Part shown: one piece after another, positions 6,897 through 14,241 of the stretch
How positions within the stretch are numbered: the first letter of the stretch is position 1
Layout of the letters: the number at the start of each line of letters is the position of its first letter
DNA from: Nocardioidaceae bacterium
Lineage (GTDB): Bacteria; Actinomycetota; Actinomycetes; Propionibacteriales; Nocardioidaceae
Length of the DNA stretch: 49,591 bases
Assembly (NCBI GenBank): GCA_009780515.1
Contig: WQZX01000016.1
Location: 1 to 49,591, forward strand
Direction of reading: 5' to 3'
Translations under genes and position numbers: made by a program
The notes under the pieces: model-generated
The model's database searches: none
Seen by the model: only the letters and a program-made list of their open reading frames with translations
Told to the model about the DNA's origin: nothing

Positions 6897-8135
6897 CTAC
6901 CGGGCCAGGAACCTCGATGCCTTGGAGGAGTGCCGCCGCTGGCGGTTCGTGCCGATCGACGGTTCCTTGGGCTCGTCGTCGCCGTCTCCGCCCGCGTCGG
7001 CCTCGGCCGCCCGGCCGGAGCACTCGGCCAGCCACTCGTCCATCACCAGCCAGGTCGTACGGCGGGCGGCCCGCCCGGTCAGCATCCCCAGGTGCCCCCC
7101 GGGCACGATCTCGAAGCGCACCTCCGGCGCCCCCGTCAGCAGAGGTACGACGGCCCGCACCGCCCCGACCGGCGCGATGCCGTCGGTCGCCCCGGCGAAC
7201 ACCAGCGTCGGGACGTCGATGTCGGCCAGGTCGATGGTGCGGTCGTCGAGCTCGAGCTGGCCGCTGGCGAGCTGGTTGCCCTTCGCGAAGCGGTGGTAGA
7301 GCTGCCCGAAGGTCCGGCCCGGGTAGGCGATCATGTTGTCGGTGAACCGGTCGACCGCCTCGATCTGCGCGAGGAACTCCCGGTCGTCGATGTGGGTCGC
7401 GAGCGCCAGCGGCTTAGTGACCATCTTCTGCACGGCCGAGAGCTGGAAGGCCCACTTCACCAGAGGCTTCGGCGCCCCGCCCATGAGCTGGTAGCCCTTG
7501 GTGATCGGGCCGCGGCCGTTGAACCAGTTGAGCAGCGGCCGCAACGGCGCGATCAGCGGCACCTGGGCGACGTCGATGGGAGAGCCGACCACGGTCAGCG
7601 ACGCGACCGGCAGCTCGCCGGAGCGCTTGTCGGCCAGGGTCAGCAGGGAGAAGATCCCGCCGAGGCTCCAGCCGATCACGTGCACCGGGCGTCCGCCGGC
7701 GTGCTCGGAGGCCGCCCGGATCGCGGCCGGGACGACCTCGTCGATCCAGTGCTCCATGCCGAGGTTGCGGTCCTTGAACGACACCTCGCCGTACTCCACG
7801 AGGTACGTCGGCCGGCCCTCGTTCACGAAGTGCTCCACGAGGGAGCAGCCACGGCGCAGGTCGTAGCAGATCGCGGGGGCGGCCAGCGGCGTGACCAGGA
7901 GGACAGGGGCGCCCTTCTCCTTGACCGTGCCGGAGGGGCGGTAGTGGTAGACCTCGCGGAGGAGGCCCTCGTCGATGAGGGTGCGGGCCATCGGGCGGAG
8001 GTCGGCGAGGCCGCCGTACAGGACCTTGTGGGCGACGTTGCTCGCGGCCGCGACCACCTGGTCGGGCGCGGGCACGACGCGGCCGACGAGGTTCGCCGGG
8101 GCGGAGCCGAGGGAGCGGACGGGCACGAGGTCCAT
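6897..8135 (-). CDS. PhaC-like alpha/beta hydrolase with a serine nucleophile
   Basis: A 412-aa protein of the alpha/beta-hydrolase fold resembling class III poly(hydroxyalkanoate) synthases. The nucleophile elbow is GWSLGG with Ser157, and the likely triad is completed by Asp318 (ATDGIAP) and His348 (PGGHLGML). True PHA synthases have Cys in this box, so an esterase or acyltransferase role is more likely than polymer synthesis. There is no signal peptide. The C-terminal 50 residues are low-complexity and charged. It lies 24 bp after otsA on the same strand and may be co-transcribed with otsA and the Gfo/Idh gene. No phaE, phasin or granule gene is nearby. Confidence 0.75.
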   Translation of the reverse strand: MDLVPVRSLGSAPANLVGRVVPAPDQVVAAASNVAHKVLYGGLADLRPMARTLIDEGLLREVYHYRPSGTVKEKGAPVLLVTPLAAPAICYDLRRGCSLVEHFVNEGRPTYLVEYGEVSFKDRNLGMEHWIDEVVPAAIRAASEHAGGRPVHVIGWSLGGIFSLLTLADKRSGELPVASLTVVGSPIDVAQVPLIAPLRPLLNWFNGRGPITKGYQLMGGAPKPLVKWAFQLSAVQKMVTKPLALATHIDDREFLAQIEAVDRFTDNMIAYPGRTFGQLYHRFAKGNQLASGQLELDDRTIDLADIDVPTLVFAGATDGIAPVGAVRAVVPLLTGAPEVRFEIVPGGHLGMLTGRAARRTTWLVMDEWLAECSGRAAEADAGGDGDDEPKEPSIGTNRQRRHSSKASRFLAR

Positions 8136-8159
8136 GGGCGGGAATCTACTCGCCGTGGA

Positions 8160-9593
8160 TCAGGATCGGTCAGCCGAGCGGACGGTCTTCGTGTGCTCGC
8201 GCTCGGCGTCGAGCTCGGTCATGAAGCTCTCGGCCCAGGCCTTCACGTCGTGCTGGGTGATCTGCTTGCGCATCGCCCGCATCCGCTTGGTCAGCTCGTG
8301 CTCGTCGGCGCGGCAGGCCGAGAGCAGCGCGGCCTTCATGCCGTCGATGTCGTAGGGGTTGACCAGCCACGCCTGGCGCAGCTCGTCGGCGGCGCCGGCG
8401 AACTCGCTGAGGACCAGCGCGCCGTCCTCGTCGACGCGGCAGGCGACGTACTCCTTGGCGACCAGGTTCATGCCGTCGCGGTAGGGGGTGACGACCATGA
8501 TGTCGGCGGCCCGGTAGAGCGCGGCCATCTCCTCGCGCGGGTACGACGAGTGGAGGTAGCTGATCAGCGGCTTCCCGATGCGGCCGAGGTCGCCGTTGAG
8601 GCGCCCGACGAGGCGGTCGATCTCGTCTCGGAGGAGGCGGTACTGCTCGACCTGCTCGCGCGAGGGCACCGCGACCTGCACGAAGACGGCCTCGTCGACG
8701 TCCAGCTCGCCGTCGCGGATCAGCTCGCCGAACGAGCGCAGCCGGGCGTAGATGCCCTTGGTGTAGTCGAGCCGGTCGATGCCCAGGAAGATCTTCTTCG
8801 GGTTGCCGAGGGCCTCTCGGATCTCCTGCGCCCGCCGCGCGACGATCTCCGAGCGCGCCAGGTCGTCGAAGCCGGTCGCGTCGATCGAGATCGGGAAGGC
8901 GGCGGCCCGGACCGTCCGGCCGTCGGGCAGGTAGACGAGGTCGCGGTGGGTCTTGTGGCCGACGCGCTGGCGCACCAGGCGCACGAAGTTCTGCGCCGCC
9001 CCCGGCAGCTGGAAGCCGACCAGGTCCGCGCCGAGGATGCCCTCGAGGATCTGGCGCCGCCACGGGAGCTGCTGGAACAGCTCGGCGGGCGGGAACGGGA
9101 TGTGCAGGTAGAAGCCGATCCGCAGGTCCGGACGCAGCTCGCGGAGCAGCTGGGGGACCATCTGCATCTGGTAGTCGTGCACCCACACGGTCGCGTTCGG
9201 GGCGGCCAGCTCGGCGGCCTTCTCGGCGAAGCGGCGGTTGACCTCGACGTACTCGTGCCACCACTCGCGGTGGAACTCCGGCTTCGCCACGACGTCGTGG
9301 TAGAGCGGCCAGAGGGTGCCGTTGGACATGCCCTCGTAGTGGTTCTCGATCTCCTCGGGCGTCATCGACATCGGCACCAGGTGCAGCCCGTCGATGTCGA
9401 ACGGCTCGAGGTGCTGCTCGGTCCCGCCCGGCCAGCCGATCCAGACGCCGTCGCCCGCACGCATGACCGGCTCGATCGCCGAGACGAGGCCGCCCGGCGA
9501 GGCACGCCAGCCCATCTTCCCGTCCGGCCCGGCGACGCGGTCGACGGGGAGACGGTTGGCGACGATGACGAGATCGTGGGCCACGGTCCCCAC
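8160..9593 (-). CDS. otsA: alpha,alpha-trehalose-phosphate synthase (UDP/GDP-glucose-forming)
   Basis: A 477-aa GT20 glycosyltransferase that joins nucleotide-glucose and glucose-6-phosphate to give trehalose-6-phosphate. Family landmarks are [10 protein letters not shown], the GWRASPGGL loop, [27 protein letters not shown], and the C-terminal nucleotide-sugar motif [17 protein letters not shown] 9593 starts one base after the stop of the Gfo/Idh gene; a second GTG nine bases further in (9584) is also possible. The partner phosphatase otsB is 2 kb away on the other strand rather than adjacent. The product supports osmotic and desiccation tolerance and supplies trehalose. Confidence 0.95.
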   Translation of the reverse strand: MGTVAHDLVIVANRLPVDRVAGPDGKMGWRASPGGLVSAIEPVMRAGDGVWIGWPGGTEQHLEPFDIDGLHLVPMSMTPEEIENHYEGMSNGTLWPLYHDVVAKPEFHREWWHEYVEVNRRFAEKAAELAAPNATVWVHDYQMQMVPQLLRELRPDLRIGFYLHIPFPPAELFQQLPWRRQILEGILGADLVGFQLPGAAQNFVRLVRQRVGHKTHRDLVYLPDGRTVRAAAFPISIDATGFDDLARSEIVARRAQEIREALGNPKKIFLGIDRLDYTKGIYARLRSFGELIRDGELDVDEAVFVQVAVPSREQVEQYRLLRDEIDRLVGRLNGDLGRIGKPLISYLHSSYPREEMAALYRAADIMVVTPYRDGMNLVAKEYVACRVDEDGALVLSEFAGAADELRQAWLVNPYDIDGMKAALLSACRADEHELTKRMRAMRKQITQHDVKAWAESFMTELDAEREHTKTVRSADRS

Positions 9594-9594
9594 C

Positions 9595-10593
9595 CTATCG
9601 GGGCGAGCCCATCTGCCCCTTGAGGTCGTCGATCTGTCCCAGGATCGTGAGGGTCTGGGCGTGCGGGACCCATGGCGACTCGGTTCGGCCCTGGCGGATG
9701 CAGTCGCCGACGTGGGCGACCTCGTTGCCGTAGCCGATGCCGATGATCGGCTCGGGCGGGTCGAAGCGCACGGGCTCCGGGGCGCTGCCGCGCGAGGCGA
9801 CCCGGTGGAAGGTGAAGTACGGCGGGAAGTGGAACTCCCCGGCCACCTCGATCCACCCCTGGTCGGTGTAGATCGTCGCGGTGTTCGGCGAGTACGACGT
9901 CAGGCTGGTCTTCAGCGTCGCGACCACGTCGCCCGGGTAGCGCCCGGCGATCGCGGCGTCGAGGTCCACCTGCCCCGAGTCGTCGAGGATCCCGGTGGCC
10001 CGGAGGTCGACGGCCTCGCCGAGCATGACGTGCGCGAACGTCAGCGGATAGATCCCGATGTCCAGCAGCGCTCCGCCGCCGAGCGCGGGGTTGAGCAGCC
10101 GGTGGTCGGGGGCCACGTCCGCGACGAAGGACAGGTCGGCGGACAGATGGTGGGGAGTGCCGAAGTCGCCGGCGCGCAGCCGTCCCGCGAGGTCGCGCCA
10201 GACCGGGTGGCAGGCGCTCCACATCGCCTCCATAAGGAGCCGGTCGCCCGCGGAGCCGATCAGCTCGGCGGCCGTCGCCCGGTCGAGGGTCAGCGGCTTC
10301 TCGCACAGCACGTGCTTGCCGGCATCCAGGGCCAGTCGGGCCTGCTCGAGGTGCAGCGAGTGGGGCGAGGCGACGTACACGACGTCGACGTCCGGGTCGG
10401 CCACCAGCGCCGCGTAGTCGTCGTACGCCGTCGCTCCGGGCGCGTGCGCCGCGGCGAACGCCTCGGCGCGGGCCTGGTCGCGCGAGCCGACGGCGACCAG
10501 CTCGGCGTCCGGCACCAGGGCGAGGTCGGTGGCGAGCTTGGCGGCGATGCGCCCGGGGGCGAGGATCCCCCAGCGGACTGTGGTCTGGCTCAC
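9595..10593 (-). CDS. Gfo/Idh/MocA-family NAD(P)-dependent oxidoreductase
   Basis: A 332-aa dehydrogenase when started at GTG 10593 (VSQTTVRWGILAPGRIA); the longer frame to 10707 adds a non-conserved stretch. The N-terminal Rossmann domain shows WGILAPGRIAAKLA and the family hallmark KHVLCEKPLTL, whose lysine contacts cofactor and substrate. The C-terminal substrate domain contains GGGALLDIGIYPL, with the conserved Asp-Ile-Gly-x-Tyr stretch. Members act on sugars, inositols or trans-dihydrodiols; the substrate here is unknown. It is immediately upstream of otsA with one base between, so the two are probably co-transcribed and translationally coupled. Confidence 0.88.
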   Translation of the reverse strand: MSQTTVRWGILAPGRIAAKLATDLALVPDAELVAVGSRDQARAEAFAAAHAPGATAYDDYAALVADPDVDVVYVASPHSLHLEQARLALDAGKHVLCEKPLTLDRATAAELIGSAGDRLLMEAMWSACHPVWRDLAGRLRAGDFGTPHHLSADLSFVADVAPDHRLLNPALGGGALLDIGIYPLTFAHVMLGEAVDLRATGILDDSGQVDLDAAIAGRYPGDVVATLKTSLTSYSPNTATIYTDQGWIEVAGEFHFPPYFTFHRVASRGSAPEPVRFDPPEPIIGIGYGNEVAHVGDCIRQGRTESPWVPHAQTLTILGQIDDLKGQMGSPR

Positions 10594-10731
10594 AGCACGA
10601 GACTCTAGTGAGGCCGCCGCGGAGCACGCGAAGCGGTCCCGGTCGATTCCGGCGTGGGAATGACACCGTTGTGATTCCCCGACTACAGTGGCAGGAGACC
10701 AGCACATCCGACTTCAGGGGAGACGTCGCAG

Positions 10732-11028
10732 ATGAACGCGGAGCGGAGCACCCGGCCAGAGGCCGCTGCCGATGGGGCTGCCCTCACCGACCGCGACCGG
10801 GCGATCCTGGAGTTCGAGCGCCAGTGGTGGAAGTACGCCGGTGCCAAGGAGACCGCGGTCCGCGAGAAGTTCGACATGAGCTCGACGCGCTACTACCAGG
10901 TCCTCAACGCCCTCATCGACCGTCCCGACGCGCTCGAGGCCGACCCCCTTCTCGTACGCCGCCTCCGCCGCCTGCGCGCCCAGCGCCAGCGCCAGCGCTC
11001 CGCGCGTCGACTCGGGTTCGAGATCTGA
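10732..11028 (+). CDS. DUF3263 family protein
   Basis: A 98-aa protein with the actinobacterial DUF3263 pattern: LTDRDRAILEFERQWWKYAGAKE, then MSSTRYYQVLNALIDRP and a basic tail. The helical pattern ending in TRYYQVLN resembles a small helix-turn-helix, so DNA binding is possible but unproven. ATG 10732 has GGGGAG upstream. Its stop overlaps the start of the LytR_C gene (TGATG). The same two-gene order occurs in mycobacteria (Rv0430-Rv0431), which supports a conserved functional link. Confidence 0.85.
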   Translation: MNAERSTRPEAAADGAALTDRDRAILEFERQWWKYAGAKETAVREKFDMSSTRYYQVLNALIDRPDALEADPLLVRRLRRLRAQRQRQRSARRLGFEI

Positions 11029-11570
11029 TGCGCCCCTTCGCGCGCACCGACCAGCGCGGTGCCGTCCTGCCCTCGCCGGTCGTCATCCTCAGCGTCGTCG
11101 CCGTCGCCCTGGCCGCGCTCACCTTCGTGCTGACCCGCCACGACGGCGCCAAGGAGCGCGACATCACGACCGTCGCGTCCAGCCACGCCTCCGGCTCGCC
11201 GAAGGCGAACGCCTCCGCGTCCGCCGGCTCCTCGGCCCGGCCGAGCAAGGCCCCGAGCGCGAAGCCGAAGAAGAAGCACAAGGCCATCCAGCGCTCCCAG
11301 GTCGGTGTCGTGGTCTTCAACGACACCTCCATCACCGGCCTCGCCGGCTCGGTCGGCCAGAAGGTCTCCCATCTCGGCTGGCACTTCGTCGCGGCCGACA
11401 ACTGGGTCGGCACCGTGCCCGCCACGACGGTCTACTTCCCCAAGGGCATGCGACCCGCCGCACGCCAGCTCGCCCTCGACCTGGGCGTCCAGCGGATCAT
11501 GCCGGCCGACCCGGCCAGCAACATGAGCAGCTCCAGCCTCACCCTGATCCTGACCGGCCCGTTGAGCTGA
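11028..11570 (+). CDS. membrane-anchored LytR_C-domain protein (VirR-like)
   Basis: A 180-aa protein with a short cytoplasmic N-terminus, one membrane helix at about residues 16-37 (SPVVILSVVAVALAALTFVL), a Ser/Ala/Lys-rich linker (about 50-92), and an extracellular LytR_C domain starting near VGVVVFNDTSITGLAG. LytR_C domains are associated with cell-wall glycopolymer and peptidoglycan metabolism. The arrangement and gene partner match mycobacterial Rv0431 (VirR), which affects envelope integrity and vesicle release; an equivalent role here is inferred. It overlaps the DUF3263 gene by one base. Confidence 0.82.
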   Translation: MRPFARTDQRGAVLPSPVVILSVVAVALAALTFVLTRHDGAKERDITTVASSHASGSPKANASASAGSSARPSKAPSAKPKKKHKAIQRSQVGVVVFNDTSITGLAGSVGQKVSHLGWHFVAADNWVGTVPATTVYFPKGMRPAARQLALDLGVQRIMPADPASNMSSSSLTLILTGPLS

Positions 11571-11687
11571 CCTGTCGGCGCGAGCGCGTCGCCGCGGTGG
11601 GGCCGGTGCGGTGACGGTCGTCTCGGATTCGCCACGGCCCACCCTGCCGACGCCCCACCGGCAGCGGGTTCGTGGTGGGATGGAGAC

Positions 11688-12542
11688 GTGAAGTTCTCTT
11701 CGGACGAGGGCGAACGTCGCTATGCCGCGTTGGTGCGGCGGGCCCAGCACGCTGTGGTCGGCCTCGACTTCGACGGCACGCTGGCCCCGATCGTGGAGAA
11801 CCCGGCCGAGGCGCACATCCACCCCGGAGCGAGCGCCGTACTCGTCGAGCTCGCGCGGGAGGTCCTGGCGATCGCCGTCATCACCGGCCGCCCGGCGCGG
11901 CAGGCGCTCGACCTCGGTGGCCTCGAGGATGTCGGGGACGCCCTGGCCGACATGGGCAAGGAGCTCTACCTCTTCGGCCAGTACGGCAGCGAACGCTGGA
12001 ACACCCGCGAGCGCCACATCATCGCGCCCCGGCCCGCGCGCGGACTGGCGACCTTCGAGCGCGAGCTGCCCCGATTGCTGCGGGCTGCCGACGCCGCCGA
12101 GGCGTACGTCGAGGACAAGGGTCTCGCGGTCGCGGTGCACACGCGGCGGATGACCGAGCCGGCCGCGGCGTACCGACGACTGCTGCCGGTGCTCACCGAG
12201 CAGGCCGAGCGCAACGGCCTGCAGGTCGAGCCGGGCCGCAACGTCATCGAGATCCGCTCGCCCGGCACGCACAAGGGCCAGGTCGTCGACCGGCTGGTGG
12301 GGACCCTCAAGCCGACCGGCTTCCTCTTCGCCGGCGACGACCTCGGCGACCTGGACGCCTTCGAGGCGCTCGACCCACTCCAGGAGAGCGGCGTCGCGAC
12401 GTTGCGTGTCTGCTCCGCCTCCGACGAGGAGAGCACGCTCCTGAAGATGGCCGACGTCGTGGTCCCCGGCCCCGACGGCGTGCTCGACCTGCTGCGGCGA
12501 CTGGCCGCGGATGCCCGTCTCGCGCGGGTGGCGCACGCCTGA
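11688..12542 (+). CDS. otsB: trehalose-6-phosphate phosphatase
   Basis: A 284-aa HAD-superfamily phosphatase completing trehalose synthesis. Motif I is GLDFDGTLAPI with nucleophile Asp27 and acid/base Asp29; motif II is VITGRP; motif IV is FAGDDLGDLDAFEAL. A cap domain lies between (about 105-200). The GTG start at 11688 is preceded by GGATGGAGA. The gene lies on the opposite strand to otsA, with the DUF3263-LytR_C pair between. It is followed by the promoter and riboswitch of thrC. Confidence 0.93.
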   Translation: MKFSSDEGERRYAALVRRAQHAVVGLDFDGTLAPIVENPAEAHIHPGASAVLVELAREVLAIAVITGRPARQALDLGGLEDVGDALADMGKELYLFGQYGSERWNTRERHIIAPRPARGLATFERELPRLLRAADAAEAYVEDKGLAVAVHTRRMTEPAAAYRRLLPVLTEQAERNGLQVEPGRNVIEIRSPGTHKGQVVDRLVGTLKPTGFLFAGDDLGDLDAFEALDPLQESGVATLRVCSASDEESTLLKMADVVVPGPDGVLDLLRRLAADARLARVAHA

Positions 12543-12623
12543 CGTATCGAATACTGGACACGAGTCCCGAATGCCGGGATATCGATTCGGTCGAGCGCGG
12601 GTGTCGGCCCTACGCTGGCTCTG

Positions 12624-12755
12624 CTCATCCAGAGGGACTGAGGGAACGGCCCGACGACGTCCCGGCAACCGCCGCGATCCCCGACCTGCCCGGTCGGCCG
12701 CGGAAACGGTGCCAATTCCGACCAGGCGGCCACACGGGTCGCCCGGGCAGATGAG
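12624..12755 (+). promoter_or_regulatory. SAM-I (S-box) riboswitch controlling thrC
   Basis: S-box landmarks occur in order: P1 CTCATC (12624-12629) pairing with GATGAG (12750-12755), AGAGGGACTGAGGGA, the core GGCCCGACGACGTCCCGGC AACC, and GGTGCCAATTCC before the P4 region. A -10-like TACGCT at 12611-12616 would start transcription about at P1. The Shine-Dalgarno sequence GGGAGG of thrC begins two bases after P1, so regulation may be by ribosome-site occlusion; no U-rich terminator is visible. Confidence 0.88.
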
Positions 12756-12767
12756 AGGGAGGACCCC

Positions 12768-14069
12768 ATGAGCGCCGCCGTGACCGACACCCAGGCCACC
12801 GACAACGTCAGCAGCGCCGGTGAGTCCGGCCCCCGGGAGGGCGCGTTCGGCAACGCCGTCGGGCTCGCCTGCCGCGAGTGCGGCAACCGGATCGCGCTGG
12901 GACCCTTCTACGCCTGTCCGGACTGCTTCGGACCGCTCGAGGTCGCCTACGAGTTCCCGGCGATCACCCGCGAGGAGATCGAGGCCGGCCCCCGCAACAT
13001 CTGGCGCTACAAGGCGCTGCTGCCGGTTCCGTCCGACATCGAGGCGAGCCCCAACACCGAGCCCGGCTTCACCCGGCTGCTGAAGGCCGACAACCTCGGC
13101 CGCGAGCTCGGGATCGACAACCTGTGGGTCAAGGACGACTCGACCAATCCGACGAACTCCTTCAAGGACCGGGTCGTCGCCTGCGCCCTGAGTGCCGCGC
13201 GCGAGCTGGACGCCAAGGTGTTCGCCTGCCCGTCGACCGGCAACCTGGCCAACGCCGTCGCGGCGGCCGGCGCCCGTGCCGGCATCCCGACCGTCGTGTT
13301 CATCCCGAGCAACCTCGAGCAGCCCAAGCAGGTCAACTCCGCGGTCTTCACCGAGAAGCTCGTCGCGGTCGACGGCAACTACGACGACGTCAACAAGCTC
13401 GCCCAGGAGATCGCCGCCGAGGAGGAGGGCTGGGCGTTCGTGAACGTCAACGTCCGCCCCTACTACGCTGAGGGCTCCAAGACGCTGGGCTACGAGATCG
13501 CCGAGCAGCTCGGGTGGCGCCTGCCCGACCAGGTCGTCATCCCGGTCGCGTCCGGCTCGCAGCTCACCAAGGTCGACAAGGCCTTCCAGGAGCTCATCAA
13601 GCTCGGCCTCGTCGAGGACAAGCCGTACAAGATCTTCGGCGCGCAGGCCACCGGCTGCAACCCGGTCTCGACCGCCTTCAAGGGCGGCGTCGACGCGATC
13701 CGCCCGGTCAAGCCGGACACCATCGCCAAGAGCCTGGCGATCGGCAACCCCGCCGACGGCATCTACGTCCTCGACATCACCCGCCGCACAGGTGGTGCCG
13801 TCGAGGAGGTCACCGACGACGAGATCCGTGCCGGCATCGTGCTGCTCGCCCGCACCGAGGGCATCTTCACCGAGACCGCCGGCGGCACCACGCTCGCCGT
13901 CACCAAGAAGCTGGTCGAGAACGGCCTGCTCGACCCGAGCCTCGAGACCGTCGCCATCAACACCGGACACGGACTCAAGACCCTTGACGCCGTCTCCGGC
14001 CAGGTGGGCGCTGCGGCGACCATCGCGCCGTCGTACGACGCGTTCGTCGAGGCCGGCATCCTCGCCTGA
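12768..14069 (+). CDS. thrC: threonine synthase
   Basis: A 433-aa PLP enzyme converting O-phosphohomoserine to threonine. An N-terminal zinc-ribbon-like segment has LACRECGNR and FYACPDCFGPLEVAY (four Cys). The PLP lysine lies in STNPTNSFKDRV, and the glycine-rich phosphate loop is in CPSTGNLANAVAAAGA. Residues after 300 (GAQATGCNPVSTAF, AIGNPADG) fit the fold II threonine synthases of plant and actinobacterial type. It is preceded by a SAM-I riboswitch and runs convergent to the acyl-CoA synthetase gene across a repeat-filled gap. Methionine synthesis may draw on the same phosphohomoserine pool, which gives the SAM control metabolic sense, although the sign of the response is uncertain. Confidence 0.94.
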   Translation: MSAAVTDTQATDNVSSAGESGPREGAFGNAVGLACRECGNRIALGPFYACPDCFGPLEVAYEFPAITREEIEAGPRNIWRYKALLPVPSDIEASPNTEPGFTRLLKADNLGRELGIDNLWVKDDSTNPTNSFKDRVVACALSAARELDAKVFACPSTGNLANAVAAAGARAGIPTVVFIPSNLEQPKQVNSAVFTEKLVAVDGNYDDVNKLAQEIAAEEEGWAFVNVNVRPYYAEGSKTLGYEIAEQLGWRLPDQVVIPVASGSQLTKVDKAFQELIKLGLVEDKPYKIFGAQATGCNPVSTAFKGGVDAIRPVKPDTIAKSLAIGNPADGIYVLDITRRTGGAVEEVTDDEIRAGIVLLARTEGIFTETAGGTTLAVTKKLVENGLLDPSLETVAINTGHGLKTLDAVSGQVGAAATIAPSYDAFVEAGILA

Positions 14070-14088
14070 CCTGGCGGGTGCTGCTGTC

Positions 14089-14236
14089 ACACGTCGTTCG
14101 GTGAGCTGGCCGGCCGTTCACAGCTGTAACACGTCGTTCGCTGACCTGCTCGGCGGTTGGCGGCTGTAGTACGCCGACGCAGCGGCGTACTACAGCCGCC
14201 AACGACCGTCTACCTCGCCCAACAGCGTGTTACAGC
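14089..14236. repeat. three copies of a 40-bp unit forming a large nested hairpin
   Basis: Units at 14089-14128 and 14129-14168 are head-to-tail and identical at 32 of 40 positions, both beginning ACACGTCGTTCG and ending GGCTGTA or AGCTGTA. A third, diverged unit is inverted (about 14191-14230). The second and third pair as a perfect 21-bp stem (14156-14176 with 14183-14203, loop 6), and the outer ends add an 11-bp pairing (14123-14133 with 14226-14236). It fills the gap between the convergent thrC and fadD-like genes and may terminate both. Confidence 0.8.
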
Positions 14237-14241
14237 CGCCC

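Noticed and set aside
10893..14090. 1065-codon minus-strand frame spanning LytR_C, otsB and thrC
   Set aside because: It crosses three clear genes and their intergenic regions, including the riboswitch, and has no recognisable domain.
14089..14236. Possible CRISPR-like array
   Set aside because: The 40-bp units abut directly with no spacers, one is inverted, and no cas gene is near.
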